Notes under the pieces: model-generated
What the model was told of the DNA's origin: nothing
Databases searched by the model: none
The model's input: only the letters and a program-made list of their open reading frames with translations
Shown here: in pieces, positions 34,359 through 42,907 of the stretch
How positions within the stretch are numbered: the first letter of the stretch is position 1
Layout: each line of letters opens with the position of its first letter
Translations under genes and position numbers: made by a program
Source of the DNA: an uncultured Porphyromonadaceae bacterium
Lineage (GTDB): Bacteria > Bacteroidota > Bacteroidia > Bacteroidales > Muribaculaceae
Length of the DNA stretch: 46,751 nt
Reading direction: 5' to 3'
NCBI GenBank assembly: GCA_900545955.1
Contig: URAU01000019.1
Location: 1-46,751, forward strand

Positions 34359-35105
34359 ATGACATCCATATTCGAGCAGACATACTTTCTGACGCCTGCG
34401 GAGTGCAACCCCGAAGGCCGAATGCCCATCACGCTGCTGATCAACCGCCTGATCGAGGTTGCCACGCTCCACGCCAACGAGCTGGGCATAGGCTACGCCA
34501 CGCTGGTGAAAACCCATGAGACGTGGGTGCTCTCGCGTGTGGCCGTCGAAATGAGCCTCTATCCGGGCGTAAACTCCACCTATACCATCCGCACATGGGT
34601 ATGCTCGCTCAACCGGCTCTTCTCCGAGCGCGATTTCGAGATTCTGCTCGATGGTGAAGTAATAGGCCACGCGCGCACGGTGTGGGCCGTACTCAACACC
34701 GAGACACGCACGGCGGCCGACATCTCGCGCTTCGAATGGATACGCGAGGCGGTACCGGCCGACAAGGAGTGCCCCGTCGACAAGCCGTCGCGCCCCGTGG
34801 CCGTGGTGGCGCCGACGCGCACAGAAAGCTACCGCTTCAACTACTGCGACCTCGACGTGAACCGCCACGTGAACTCCTCGCGCTACATCGAGCTGCTTCT
34901 CAACCAGTGGGACCTTGATTTCCACGACCGCAACCGACTGACGCGCTTTGAAATAGCATATATGCACGAGGCTCTCTTCGACGAGCTTTGCGAGGTGCGC
35001 CTGGCCGAGACCCGGAACGGCCAGCAACTCAGCGTGCGCGCCGAACTGACCACCGGCGAGGGGTCGCCTATCTGCCGCTCGCTGCTGATATTCTCTCCGC
35101 GATGA
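34359..35105 (+). CDS. Acyl-ACP thioesterase
   Basis: FatA/FatB-like enzyme that releases free fatty acids from acyl carrier protein. It has 248 residues with two hotdog domains. The first has TYFLTPAECNPEGRMPI at the N-terminus and NELGIGYATL; the second has the active-site motif YCDLDVNRHVNSSRYIE near 163-179, with Asn, His and downstream Glu as in plant FatB enzymes. It follows ftsZ by 38 bp and may be expressed with it. That could tie fatty-acid release to envelope growth, but the link is inference. Confidence 0.88.
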   Translation: MTSIFEQTYFLTPAECNPEGRMPITLLINRLIEVATLHANELGIGYATLVKTHETWVLSRVAVEMSLYPGVNSTYTIRTWVCSLNRLFSERDFEILLDGEVIGHARTVWAVLNTETRTAADISRFEWIREAVPADKECPVDKPSRPVAVVAPTRTESYRFNYCDLDVNRHVNSSRYIELLLNQWDLDFHDRNRLTRFEIAYMHEALFDELCEVRLAETRNGQQLSVRAELTTGEGSPICRSLLIFSPR

Positions 35106-35113
35106 GCGCGGAA

Positions 35114-35121
35114 TAATCTTG
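35114..35121 (+). promoter_or_regulatory. Weak candidate -7 element for the GH92 gene
   Basis: TAATCTTG differs from TAnnTTTG at one base and lies about 60 bp before the GH92 start. No -33 TTTG is visible. Confidence 0.25.
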
Positions 35122-35179
35122 AAAATCTACCCTCCCCGGCAACATTCCGGGCGACGGAAACATCTTGCCTGAACCTACC

Positions 35180-37486
35180 ATGAGAATCTGCCTACGGCTC
35201 AAGACTTTATCCGCCACCGCAGTGGCAACCGTCATAGCGACCACATGTATTTCCGCCTCCGAACCGCTGGAGATGGTGGAGACGCGCATCGGTACGGCTC
35301 CGAGCGAGACCGTGACCGCCGGCATGTTCGGCCGCAAGACCGAGGAGTTCGGCCAGTGCCTCCCGGCGGTGTGCGAACCCCACGGAATGAATTTCTGGAC
35401 ACCGCAGACGCGCGACACCGAGCGCAAATGCGTAGCACCATATTATTACAATGACACCCGCCTCCAGGGCTTCCGCAACAGCCACTGGATTGTAGGCGGC
35501 TGCACACAGGACTACGGCTCGATGACGCTCATGCCACTCGCGGGAACGCTCCGCACGGCTCCCGAAGCACGCGCGAGCCGCGTGGACCACGCCAACGAGC
35601 GCACCACCCCGGCCTACTACCGCAACATCCTGCTCGACGAAGGGATAGAGGCCGAGATGACCGGACGCTCGCGCGCCGCCATCTTCCGCTTCACCTACGA
35701 CGCCGACGGCTTCGGCTATCTGGTGGTGAACCCCAACAGCGACGAGGCGCAGGGCACCGTAGCCATCGACCCGACGGGGCGCCGTATCACAGGGAACAAC
35801 CCCGTGCACCGTATATATCAGGGGAAGGGGGAACCCGCCGGATTCGCCGGATATTTCGTGATCGAACTCGACCGCGACCCGGTGGAATGGGGCGTGGCCC
35901 GCGCCGACAGCATTCTCGCCGGAGCTACCCAGGGGAGCAACGCTGCCGGACTCGCCGCCTACGTGAAATTCCCCGTAAAGAAAGGAGAACCGGTGATGGT
36001 GCGCGCAGGCAGTTCGTTTACCGACCTGGCCGGCGCCGAAGCCAACCTACGCGCCGAGATTCCCCACTGGGACTTCGAACGCACGCGCAGCGAGCTCACC
36101 GACATATGGCGCAATCAGTTCGACCGCATACGCGTCGACCCACAGGGGGCCTCGCAGGCCGACCTGACGAAATTCTACTCGGCGATGTACCGCGCGTCGA
36201 TGCTTCCGCGCACATTCAACGACGTCGACGGCCGCTACCCCGCCTTCGCCAAGGGGTCGCCAATACTCACTATGGAGGAGGGACGCGACTATTATGAAGA
36301 TTACAGCATGTGGGACACCTACCGCGCCCTCCATCCGCTGCTCAACATAATCGACCGCAAGCGTTCGGCCGACATGATGAACAGCCTCGTGCTCAAGGCC
36401 GAGCAGGGTGGCTGGCTACCGATTTTCCCCTGCTGGAACAGCTACACAGCCGCCATGATCGGCGACCACTGCATAGCCGCCCTGGCCGACGCTCACATAA
36501 AGGGCGTGGGTGGCTTTGACATCCGCCGCGCCTACCGCGCCATGCGCCGCAACGCCTTCGAAAGCCCTGCCGACGAGGCCGACTACCGCAACGGCATGGG
36601 GCGCCGCGCCCTCCGCAGCTATCTGCAATACGGCTACATTCCGCTGGAAGACAGCGTAAAGGACGCCTACCACCAGCGCGAACAGGTGAGCCGCACGCTT
36701 GAATACGCCTTCGACGATTTCTGCCTGGCGCAGGTGGCGCGCTCGCTCGGTATCCACAGCGACGCCGACACCCTCATGCGCCGCGCCCAGAATTACCGCA
36801 ACGTAATCCACCCCGCCACGGGCTATGCCCGCGGGCGCCACGCCGACGGCCGCTGGGCCGAGAAATCCGACCCCGTGGGCTTCGACAAGACCATCACCGA
36901 GGGTGCTCCCTGCCACTACACCTGGTATGTGCCTCACGACCAGCAGGGACTGATGAAGGCCATGGGCGGCGGGGAGGCCTACGAGGCCCGGCTCGATTCT
37001 ATGTTCACCCACGGCCGCTACTGGCACGGCAACGAACCCTGCCACCAGGTGGCGTGGCTCTTCAACCATACCTCCCAGCCCTGGAAGACGCAGGAATACG
37101 TGCGCCATATCCTTGATACCGAGTATCTCCCCACCCCCGGCGGCCTCAGCGGCAATGACGACGCCGGCCAGATGTCGGCCTGGTATATATTCGGCGCAAT
37201 GGGATTCTACCCCGTATGCCCCGCCACCACGAAATATGCCATCGGCTCGCCGATTTTCAAGCGCGTCGACATCGCCGTGGGCGACGGCCGTACATTCACA
37301 ATCGAGGCCGAGGGAACCTCGCCCGAAAACAAATACATACAGAGCATTACCCTCAACGGTAAGCCTTACCGCTCGCTCTGGCTCGACCATGCCGACCTGA
37401 TGAAGGGGGGAACGCTCCACCTCACCATGGGCCCGCGGCCCAACTACAGCCTCACCGACGAGGCGGGCGCCAAAAAACGTAAATAA
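35180..37486 (+). CDS. GH92 alpha-mannosidase, exported
   Basis: Exo-acting, calcium-dependent alpha-mannosidase family, usually alpha-1,2, that trims mannose from host N-glycans or yeast mannan. The 768-residue product has a signal peptide (about 1-23, ending near SAS). The N-terminal beta-sandwich domain includes VETRIGT, FGQCLPAVCEPHGMNFWTPQ and FRNSHWIVGGCTQDYG. The C-terminal alpha/alpha barrel has DYYEDYSMWDTYRALHP, ITEGAPCHYTWYVPHD and GNDDAGQMSAWYIFGAMGFY (about 657-676), the last being the family hallmark. The ATG at 35180 starts the signal peptide. It is the first of four hydrolase genes in a row. Confidence 0.94.
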   Translation: MRICLRLKTLSATAVATVIATTCISASEPLEMVETRIGTAPSETVTAGMFGRKTEEFGQCLPAVCEPHGMNFWTPQTRDTERKCVAPYYYNDTRLQGFRNSHWIVGGCTQDYGSMTLMPLAGTLRTAPEARASRVDHANERTTPAYYRNILLDEGIEAEMTGRSRAAIFRFTYDADGFGYLVVNPNSDEAQGTVAIDPTGRRITGNNPVHRIYQGKGEPAGFAGYFVIELDRDPVEWGVARADSILAGATQGSNAAGLAAYVKFPVKKGEPVMVRAGSSFTDLAGAEANLRAEIPHWDFERTRSELTDIWRNQFDRIRVDPQGASQADLTKFYSAMYRASMLPRTFNDVDGRYPAFAKGSPILTMEEGRDYYEDYSMWDTYRALHPLLNIIDRKRSADMMNSLVLKAEQGGWLPIFPCWNSYTAAMIGDHCIAALADAHIKGVGGFDIRRAYRAMRRNAFESPADEADYRNGMGRRALRSYLQYGYIPLEDSVKDAYHQREQVSRTLEYAFDDFCLAQVARSLGIHSDADTLMRRAQNYRNVIHPATGYARGRHADGRWAEKSDPVGFDKTITEGAPCHYTWYVPHDQQGLMKAMGGGEAYEARLDSMFTHGRYWHGNEPCHQVAWLFNHTSQPWKTQEYVRHILDTEYLPTPGGLSGNDDAGQMSAWYIFGAMGFYPVCPATTKYAIGSPIFKRVDIAVGDGRTFTIEAEGTSPENKYIQSITLNGKPYRSLWLDHADLMKGGTLHLTMGPRPNYSLTDEAGAKKRK

Positions 37487-37525
37487 ACAAATTATCCACA
37501 TAACTTTCCCACACACGCCTACACG

Positions 37526-38920
37526 ATGAGATTAACAAGCATAACGGCAGGCATCCTGATGGTTCTGGCCATGGCAGGATGCAAGGAGACGAACTACAAC
37601 GTTACCAACTTCGGCGCGCGCGGCGACGGCAAGACCGACGACGCCGCCGCAATCCAGAAAGCCATCGACCGCTGTTCGGAAAACGGCGGAGGCACCGTGA
37701 TTTTCCCCTCCTCGAAGACCTTCATGGCCGGACCTATACATCTGCGCAGCAACGTCTGCCTGCATTTCGAGCCCAACTCGCGCCTGCTGGCCAACCCCGA
37801 CGAAAGCGTCTACACCGAGAGCGCCTTCGGCGAAAACCGCGGCGAGGGGATGATGTGGCTCTCGGCCAAAGACGTGGAGAACATCTCCATAACCGGCACA
37901 GGCACCATCGACGGCAACGGAGTGGCCTTCATGGGCGCCGAGCTCGACGACAGCTACGAGCTGAAGCCCGTGACCGACTTCGACCCGCGACCCCACGTAC
38001 TCACGCTCGTCAACGCCCGCAAGGTGAACATCTCCGACGTGACCGTATGCAACAGCGCCTACTGGACAATCCACCTCGTGGGCTGCTACGACGTGGCCAT
38101 CAGCCACATATCGCTTCTCAACAACCTCAAGATACGCAACGGCGACGGCATCGACGTAGACCATTCGCGTAAGGTGCGCATCACCGGCTGCTTCATCGAG
38201 AGCGGCGACGACTGCATCTGCCTGAAAAACCGCCGCGAATTCGAGGAATATGGTCCCTGCCGCGACATCGTGGTGACCAACTGCGTGATGACCTCACGCT
38301 CCTGCGCCGTGAAAATCGGCTCGGAAAACATGGACAGCATTAACCGCGTGCTCTTCGACAACTGCATCATCACCGACAGCAACCGCGGCATCGGCATCCA
38401 GAACCGCGACGAGGGGACGGTGACCGACGTAACGTTCGCCAACATGACCGTAGACTGCCACCTCTACAGCGACGTATGGTGGGGCAAGAGCGAGCCTATC
38501 TACATCACTTCCTATCCGCGCGCCGTAGGCAATCATAAGGATGCCGGATGGCGCTTCCCCAAAGGGGCCACCGAGGGTGCTTGCGGCGAGGTGAGCGATA
38601 TACGCTTCTACAACATCACCTGCCGCACCGAAAACGGTATTTTCCTGGGCTGTGACACCCCCGGCAAGGTGCGCGACCTGACATTCGACAACGTGACGCT
38701 GCGTCTCGACCGCCGCACGGCCTATGAGGGCGGTGTGTACGACCGCCGTCCCTGCGTGGGCGAGGGATTCGTCGAGGCTCCCGTCTACGGCATCTACGCC
38801 GACAATGTGGCCGACGTGCGCGTGCGCGATTTCCGCGTGGTTTCCGACGGTTTCCCCGCCGAGCGCTATGCCGGACTATACCACTGGGAAAACTGCTCCG
38901 ACATCAACCTCGGCAAATAA
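37526..38920 (+). CDS. GH28-like polygalacturonase-family lipoprotein
   Basis: 464 residues. The signal peptide ends MAGC, so it is probably lipid-anchored. Next comes the pectate-lyase/GH28 start NVTNFGARGDGKTDDAAAIQKA and a right-handed beta helix. Canonical GH28 residues are partly present: Asp in NGDGIDVDHS and the Asp pair in ESGDDCICLK. The usual GHG histidine motif is replaced by SRSCAVKIGSE. GH28 enzymes hydrolyse galacturonan or rhamnogalacturonan. The altered site suggests a different substrate or mechanism. It starts 39 bp after the GH92 stop. Confidence 0.85.
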   Translation: MRLTSITAGILMVLAMAGCKETNYNVTNFGARGDGKTDDAAAIQKAIDRCSENGGGTVIFPSSKTFMAGPIHLRSNVCLHFEPNSRLLANPDESVYTESAFGENRGEGMMWLSAKDVENISITGTGTIDGNGVAFMGAELDDSYELKPVTDFDPRPHVLTLVNARKVNISDVTVCNSAYWTIHLVGCYDVAISHISLLNNLKIRNGDGIDVDHSRKVRITGCFIESGDDCICLKNRREFEEYGPCRDIVVTNCVMTSRSCAVKIGSENMDSINRVLFDNCIITDSNRGIGIQNRDEGTVTDVTFANMTVDCHLYSDVWWGKSEPIYITSYPRAVGNHKDAGWRFPKGATEGACGEVSDIRFYNITCRTENGIFLGCDTPGKVRDLTFDNVTLRLDRRTAYEGGVYDRRPCVGEGFVEAPVYGIYADNVADVRVRDFRVVSDGFPAERYAGLYHWENCSDINLGK

Positions 38921-38966
38921 ACCTCAGGCGCGGAATCCGGTCTGAAACATATACATACATCAAGCA

Positions 38967-40370
38967 ATGAAATCCAGATTTTCAGCAATCATAGCGCTCG
39001 CCGCGGCCGCCACGCTGCAGCTGTGGGGAGCAAATCCCTCGGACTGGAACGTCGGCGCTCCCGTGGGCGACCTCCGGGCCGAAATAGAACGCACTCCCGA
39101 GAAGTCGGGAGGCATCTACTACGCCTACCCTGTGACGGCCGACGACGACCTGACGGTGCCCGAAGGGTTCGAGCCGGTATTCCTCACACACTACGGGCGC
39201 CACGGCTCGCGCTGGTGTCTGAAAGACTACCAGTATCCGATGCTCGACTCACTTTTCGCCCTCAACGCGCGCACGGGCAACCTGACACCGCTCGGACTCG
39301 ACGTGCAGCAGCGCCTTCTGCGCATCGGCGCTCATGCCGCTGGCCACGAAGGGGAGCTTTCGCCACTGGGCGAGCGCCAGCACAAGGCCATAGCAGGGCG
39401 CATGGCCGCGCGGTTCCCGAATCTTTTCACCGATTCCACACGCATCGAGGCGCGCAGCTCGCAGATTCAGCGCTGCATCATCAGCATGGCCGCCTTCTGC
39501 GAACGGCTTAAGGAGCTCAACCCGAAGCTGCGCGTTCAGCGCCACGCCACCCCCTCCGATATGGCATTCATAGCCAACGGTTCGCCTGAGGCCGACGCCC
39601 TCGGCCGCCACGACGCCCCATGGCGCGCCACGGAAAAGGCCATGCGCGACTCGCTCATAGAGCCATCGCGCCTCATGGCGTCGCTTTTCGTGAATCCCGA
39701 GGCGGCTATAGACTCCATGCGCTCCGGCATCGCGAAAATGTACGCCCCGAAGCCCAAAAAGGGAGCCAAGCCGCGCGAGATGCCGGAATTCACGCAGCGT
39801 CAGGCAGCGCAGTTGCTCATGAAGGTGCTCCACGACGTATCGGTCGACCTCCAGGATGTCGACGGCCTTGAGGACGTCACGCTGCTCGACATCTTCACGC
39901 CCGACGAACTCTACAACCTCTGGCAGATGCTCAACCTCGACATGTATGTGCGCCACGCCAACGCTCCCGAAGGTGGGTTGCACGGAATGATGTGCGGACG
40001 TCCGATGCTCGGGCGCTTCGTGGAGCTTGCCGACTCGGCGCTCGCAGCCGAGGGTGGACCTCAGATACCAGTACAGCTCCATTTCGGCCACGACACCAAC
40101 ATAATCCGACTGCTGGCGCTGATGGGAGTGGAAGGATGCGACCGCAGCGAGAGTTCGGCGCCCGGCTATGCCCGCGCATGGCAGGATTTCCGCGTGTCGC
40201 CCATGGGCGCCAACGTGCAGCTCATTTTCTTCCGCAATCCGCAGGGGCGCACGCTGCTGCTTGTGCGCCACAACGAGCAGAACGCCCGTCTGCCACTCCC
40301 CTACGCCGCTGAAGGCGCACCATTCTACGATTGGCAGACCGTGCGCGCCTACTGGAAGGGAAAACTCTGA
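38967..40370 (+). CDS. Histidine-type acid phosphatase, exported
   Basis: Branch 2 histidine phosphatase, a family that includes phytases and multiple inositol-polyphosphate phosphatases. It has 467 residues with a signal peptide (about 1-22). The catalytic motif is LTHYGRHGSRW, with nucleophile His79 between Arg78 and Gly80. The distal HD proton-donor motif is HFGHDTNI (His375, Asp376). It is probably periplasmic or outer-membrane associated and releases phosphate from phytate or similar esters; the substrate is inferred. Its stop codon overlaps the start of a 9-bp repeat array. Confidence 0.88.
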   Translation: MKSRFSAIIALAAAATLQLWGANPSDWNVGAPVGDLRAEIERTPEKSGGIYYAYPVTADDDLTVPEGFEPVFLTHYGRHGSRWCLKDYQYPMLDSLFALNARTGNLTPLGLDVQQRLLRIGAHAAGHEGELSPLGERQHKAIAGRMAARFPNLFTDSTRIEARSSQIQRCIISMAAFCERLKELNPKLRVQRHATPSDMAFIANGSPEADALGRHDAPWRATEKAMRDSLIEPSRLMASLFVNPEAAIDSMRSGIAKMYAPKPKKGAKPREMPEFTQRQAAQLLMKVLHDVSVDLQDVDGLEDVTLLDIFTPDELYNLWQMLNLDMYVRHANAPEGGLHGMMCGRPMLGRFVELADSALAAEGGPQIPVQLHFGHDTNIIRLLALMGVEGCDRSESSAPGYARAWQDFRVSPMGANVQLIFFRNPQGRTLLLVRHNEQNARLPLPYAAEGAPFYDWQTVRAYWKGKL

Positions 40371-40413
40371 TGTGGCTGATGTTGCTGATGTAACTGATGT
40401 TGCTGACAGTCTT
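40369..40413. repeat. Short array with 9-bp period
   Basis: GATGTGGCT, GATGTTGCT, GATGTAACT and GATGTTGCT follow each other, then the diverged GACAGTCTT; a TTTGATA-rich tail runs to 40440. The array starts within the stop codon of the phosphatase gene and fills the gap to the GH89 start. Confidence 0.85.
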
Positions 40414-40440
40414 TGATACCTTTGATAAAATGATTTTGAT

Positions 40441-42726
40441 ATGAATCTACGATATATTGCCATCGCCGCCATTGCGGCCTGCGCCTCGGGCACATCGTTT
40501 GCTCTGGCCGCACACCCTGTTGAAGAGCTGCTCGAACGCATCGATTCGGGCGCCTCACGCAAAATCGCCGTTCAGGAGATTCCCGGCGCCACCGAATTTT
40601 TCGAAATCTCGGCCACGCCCGACGGGCGTCCGCTCATATCGGGCAACAATGCCGTCAACATCGCAGCGGGCCTCAACTGGTATCTTAAATACTACCCCGG
40701 AATCCACCTTTCGTGGAACTCGATGACGGCCGCAATCCCCGACTCGCTCCCGGTGCCTTCGGCTCCCGAGCGCCACGAGACCTACGCCTCGCGCCGCTAC
40801 TACCTAAACTACTGCACCCACTCCTACTCCATGGCATTCTGGGACTGGGACCGCTGGCAGAAAGAAATCGACTGGATGGCCCTCCACGGCATCAATATGC
40901 CCCTGGCCATGACGGGCACCGACGTGGTGTGGCGCAACACGCTGCGCCGCCTGGGCTATTCCGACGAGGAGGCCGGACGCTTCATCGCCGGTCCGGCTTT
41001 CCAGGCCTGGTGGCTGATGAACAATCTTGAAGGGTGGGGAGGCCCCAACCCCGAGCAGTGGTACGCTGACCGCGAGGCGCTGCAGCACCAAATCCTGAAG
41101 CGCATGCGCTCCTATGGGATGGAGCCGGTGCTCCCGGGATATTCAGGGATGGTACCCCACGACGCCGACGAGCGTCTGGGCGTCGAAGTCTCCGGCAAAG
41201 GAATATGGAATGGCTTCGAGCGTCCGGCGTTCCTGCTGCCCACTTCACCGCGATTCAACGAGATAGCCGACATCTACTACGACGAGCTCACGCGCCTCAA
41301 CGGCAAGTCGCGCTACTACAGCATGGACCCCTTCCACGAAGGGGGAAGCACCGAGGGCGTTGACCTCGCCGAAGCCGGCGGAATCATCGCCAAGGCGATG
41401 AAGCGCGTCAACCCCGAGGCCGTGTGGGCAATCCAGGGATGGAACGAGAATCCCAATCCGCACCTGCTCGAAGGCGTTCAGAAGGGCGACATCGTAGTGC
41501 TCGACCTTGCGTCGGAAATCAAGCCCAACTGGGGCGACCCGGCAAGCCCGTCGCCCTTCAAGCGCGAGAACGGCTACGGCGGCCACGACTGGATGTGGAA
41601 CATGGTGCTGAACTTCGGCGGCAACACGGGGCTGCACGGACGCATCGACAACGTGATCGACGGCTACTACAGGGCCCGCGAGTCGGAGCGCTTCTCCCCC
41701 ACCCTGACCGGCTATGGCCTTACCCCCGAGGGAATCGAGAACAATCCGATTATGTTTGAGCTGGCCTCCGAGCTGATCTGGCGCCCCGATCGTTTCAGCC
41801 GCGAGGAGTGGCTCGACGGCTACGTGCGCGCCCGCTACGGCCGCGACGACGCCGACCTGCGCCGCGCCTGGCAGCAACTCGGTTCCACAATCTACAACTG
41901 CCCCTGGGGCAACCTTCAGCAGGGAACGACGGAGTCGGTGTTCTGCGCACGCCCGTCGACGCGTGTATGGCAGGCATCGAGCTGGAGCAAAATGCACCCC
42001 TACTACGACGGAGCCGACGTGATAGCCGCCGCTGAGGCTTTCCTCGCGGCTGCCGACCGCTTCCGCGGGGTGGAAAACTATGAATACGATCTTGTCGACA
42101 TCCTACGCCAGGCCCTCGCCGAAAAGGGGCGCATCGTATACCACGAAATGGTCGACTCGCTGCGCGCAGGCTCCCTCGCGGGCTTTGAAAATGCCGCCGG
42201 GCGCTTCCTCGCGCTCCTCGACGGCCAGGAGCGGCTGCTGCAGACGCGCCCTGAATTCAAGGTAGGCAAATGGATTGCCGATGCACGCGCGCTGGCCGCC
42301 GACTCCCTCCATGCCGACGCGATGGAGGAGAACGCCCGTCTGCTCGTCACAACCTGGGGCCCGCGCACAGCCAGCGAAAAGGGCGGTCTGCGCGACTACG
42401 GCCACCGCGAGTGGGCCGGAATGATGGCCGACTTCTATCGCCCGCGCTGGGAGGCATGGATCGCCATGCAGGCCGACCGCTTGCGCCGCGGTGAGGCTCC
42501 GGTCGACACCTATGCCGACCGCTTCGCCAAACGCGCCGCCATGGCCATCGAGGCCGACTACTCCACCGGCATCAGCTGGAGCGACGTGGGCGACTCGGAA
42601 ATCGGGTGCCCCATCGACTTCTACGAGATGGACGCCAAGTGGGTGGACTCCCGCAATCCCTACAGCGCCGCTCCCGAGGGCGACGTTGTAGCCACCGCCC
42701 TCTCGCTCCGCCCCCTGCTGAAATAA
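40441..42726 (+). CDS. GH89 alpha-N-acetylglucosaminidase, exported
   Basis: Retaining exo-enzyme that removes terminal alpha-linked GlcNAc, for example from gastric-type mucin O-glycans or heparan sulfate. It has 761 residues: signal peptide (about 1-22), a small N-terminal domain, then the catalytic TIM barrel with CTHSYSMAFWDWDRWQKEID, MPLAMTGTDVVW, YYSMDPFHEGGSTEGVD (candidate acid/base Glu near 300), WAIQGWNENPNPHLL and MFELASELIWRP (candidate nucleophile Glu near 440). It is the human NAGLU homologue family. The C-terminal helical domain is present. It is the last gene of the rightward hydrolase run and ends at a double hairpin. Confidence 0.93.
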   Translation: MNLRYIAIAAIAACASGTSFALAAHPVEELLERIDSGASRKIAVQEIPGATEFFEISATPDGRPLISGNNAVNIAAGLNWYLKYYPGIHLSWNSMTAAIPDSLPVPSAPERHETYASRRYYLNYCTHSYSMAFWDWDRWQKEIDWMALHGINMPLAMTGTDVVWRNTLRRLGYSDEEAGRFIAGPAFQAWWLMNNLEGWGGPNPEQWYADREALQHQILKRMRSYGMEPVLPGYSGMVPHDADERLGVEVSGKGIWNGFERPAFLLPTSPRFNEIADIYYDELTRLNGKSRYYSMDPFHEGGSTEGVDLAEAGGIIAKAMKRVNPEAVWAIQGWNENPNPHLLEGVQKGDIVVLDLASEIKPNWGDPASPSPFKRENGYGGHDWMWNMVLNFGGNTGLHGRIDNVIDGYYRARESERFSPTLTGYGLTPEGIENNPIMFELASELIWRPDRFSREEWLDGYVRARYGRDDADLRRAWQQLGSTIYNCPWGNLQQGTTESVFCARPSTRVWQASSWSKMHPYYDGADVIAAAEAFLAAADRFRGVENYEYDLVDILRQALAEKGRIVYHEMVDSLRAGSLAGFENAAGRFLALLDGQERLLQTRPEFKVGKWIADARALAADSLHADAMEENARLLVTTWGPRTASEKGGLRDYGHREWAGMMADFYRPRWEAWIAMQADRLRRGEAPVDTYADRFAKRAAMAIEADYSTGISWSDVGDSEIGCPIDFYEMDAKWVDSRNPYSAAPEGDVVATALSLRPLLK

Positions 42727-42880
42727 AAAAGCCGCCCCTTCGCCCACTAAGGAGCGGAGGGGGGATGAAAAGGCGGTAGTTTCTTTGTCAGGCTTTTTAA
42801 TAACGCCAGAAAAATACCTTTTCTTTGGGGTTTTGATACTCTAACGCCCGGACGCGAGCATTGGTTCACGTCCGGGCGTT
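42725..42880. terminator. Two hairpins between convergent genes
   Basis: An outer AAAAAGCC/GGCTTTTT pairing (42726-42733 with 42791-42798) encloses smaller GC-rich stems and ends in a T run suited to GH89. A second, perfect 12-bp stem AACGCCCGGACG (42843-42854) with CGTCCGGGCGTT (42869-42880) has a 14-nt loop and sits just beyond the 3' end of the leftward gene. Confidence 0.65.
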
Positions 42881-42907
42881 GAAGTTTTATCAGTCACGAT
42901 GGTTGTC

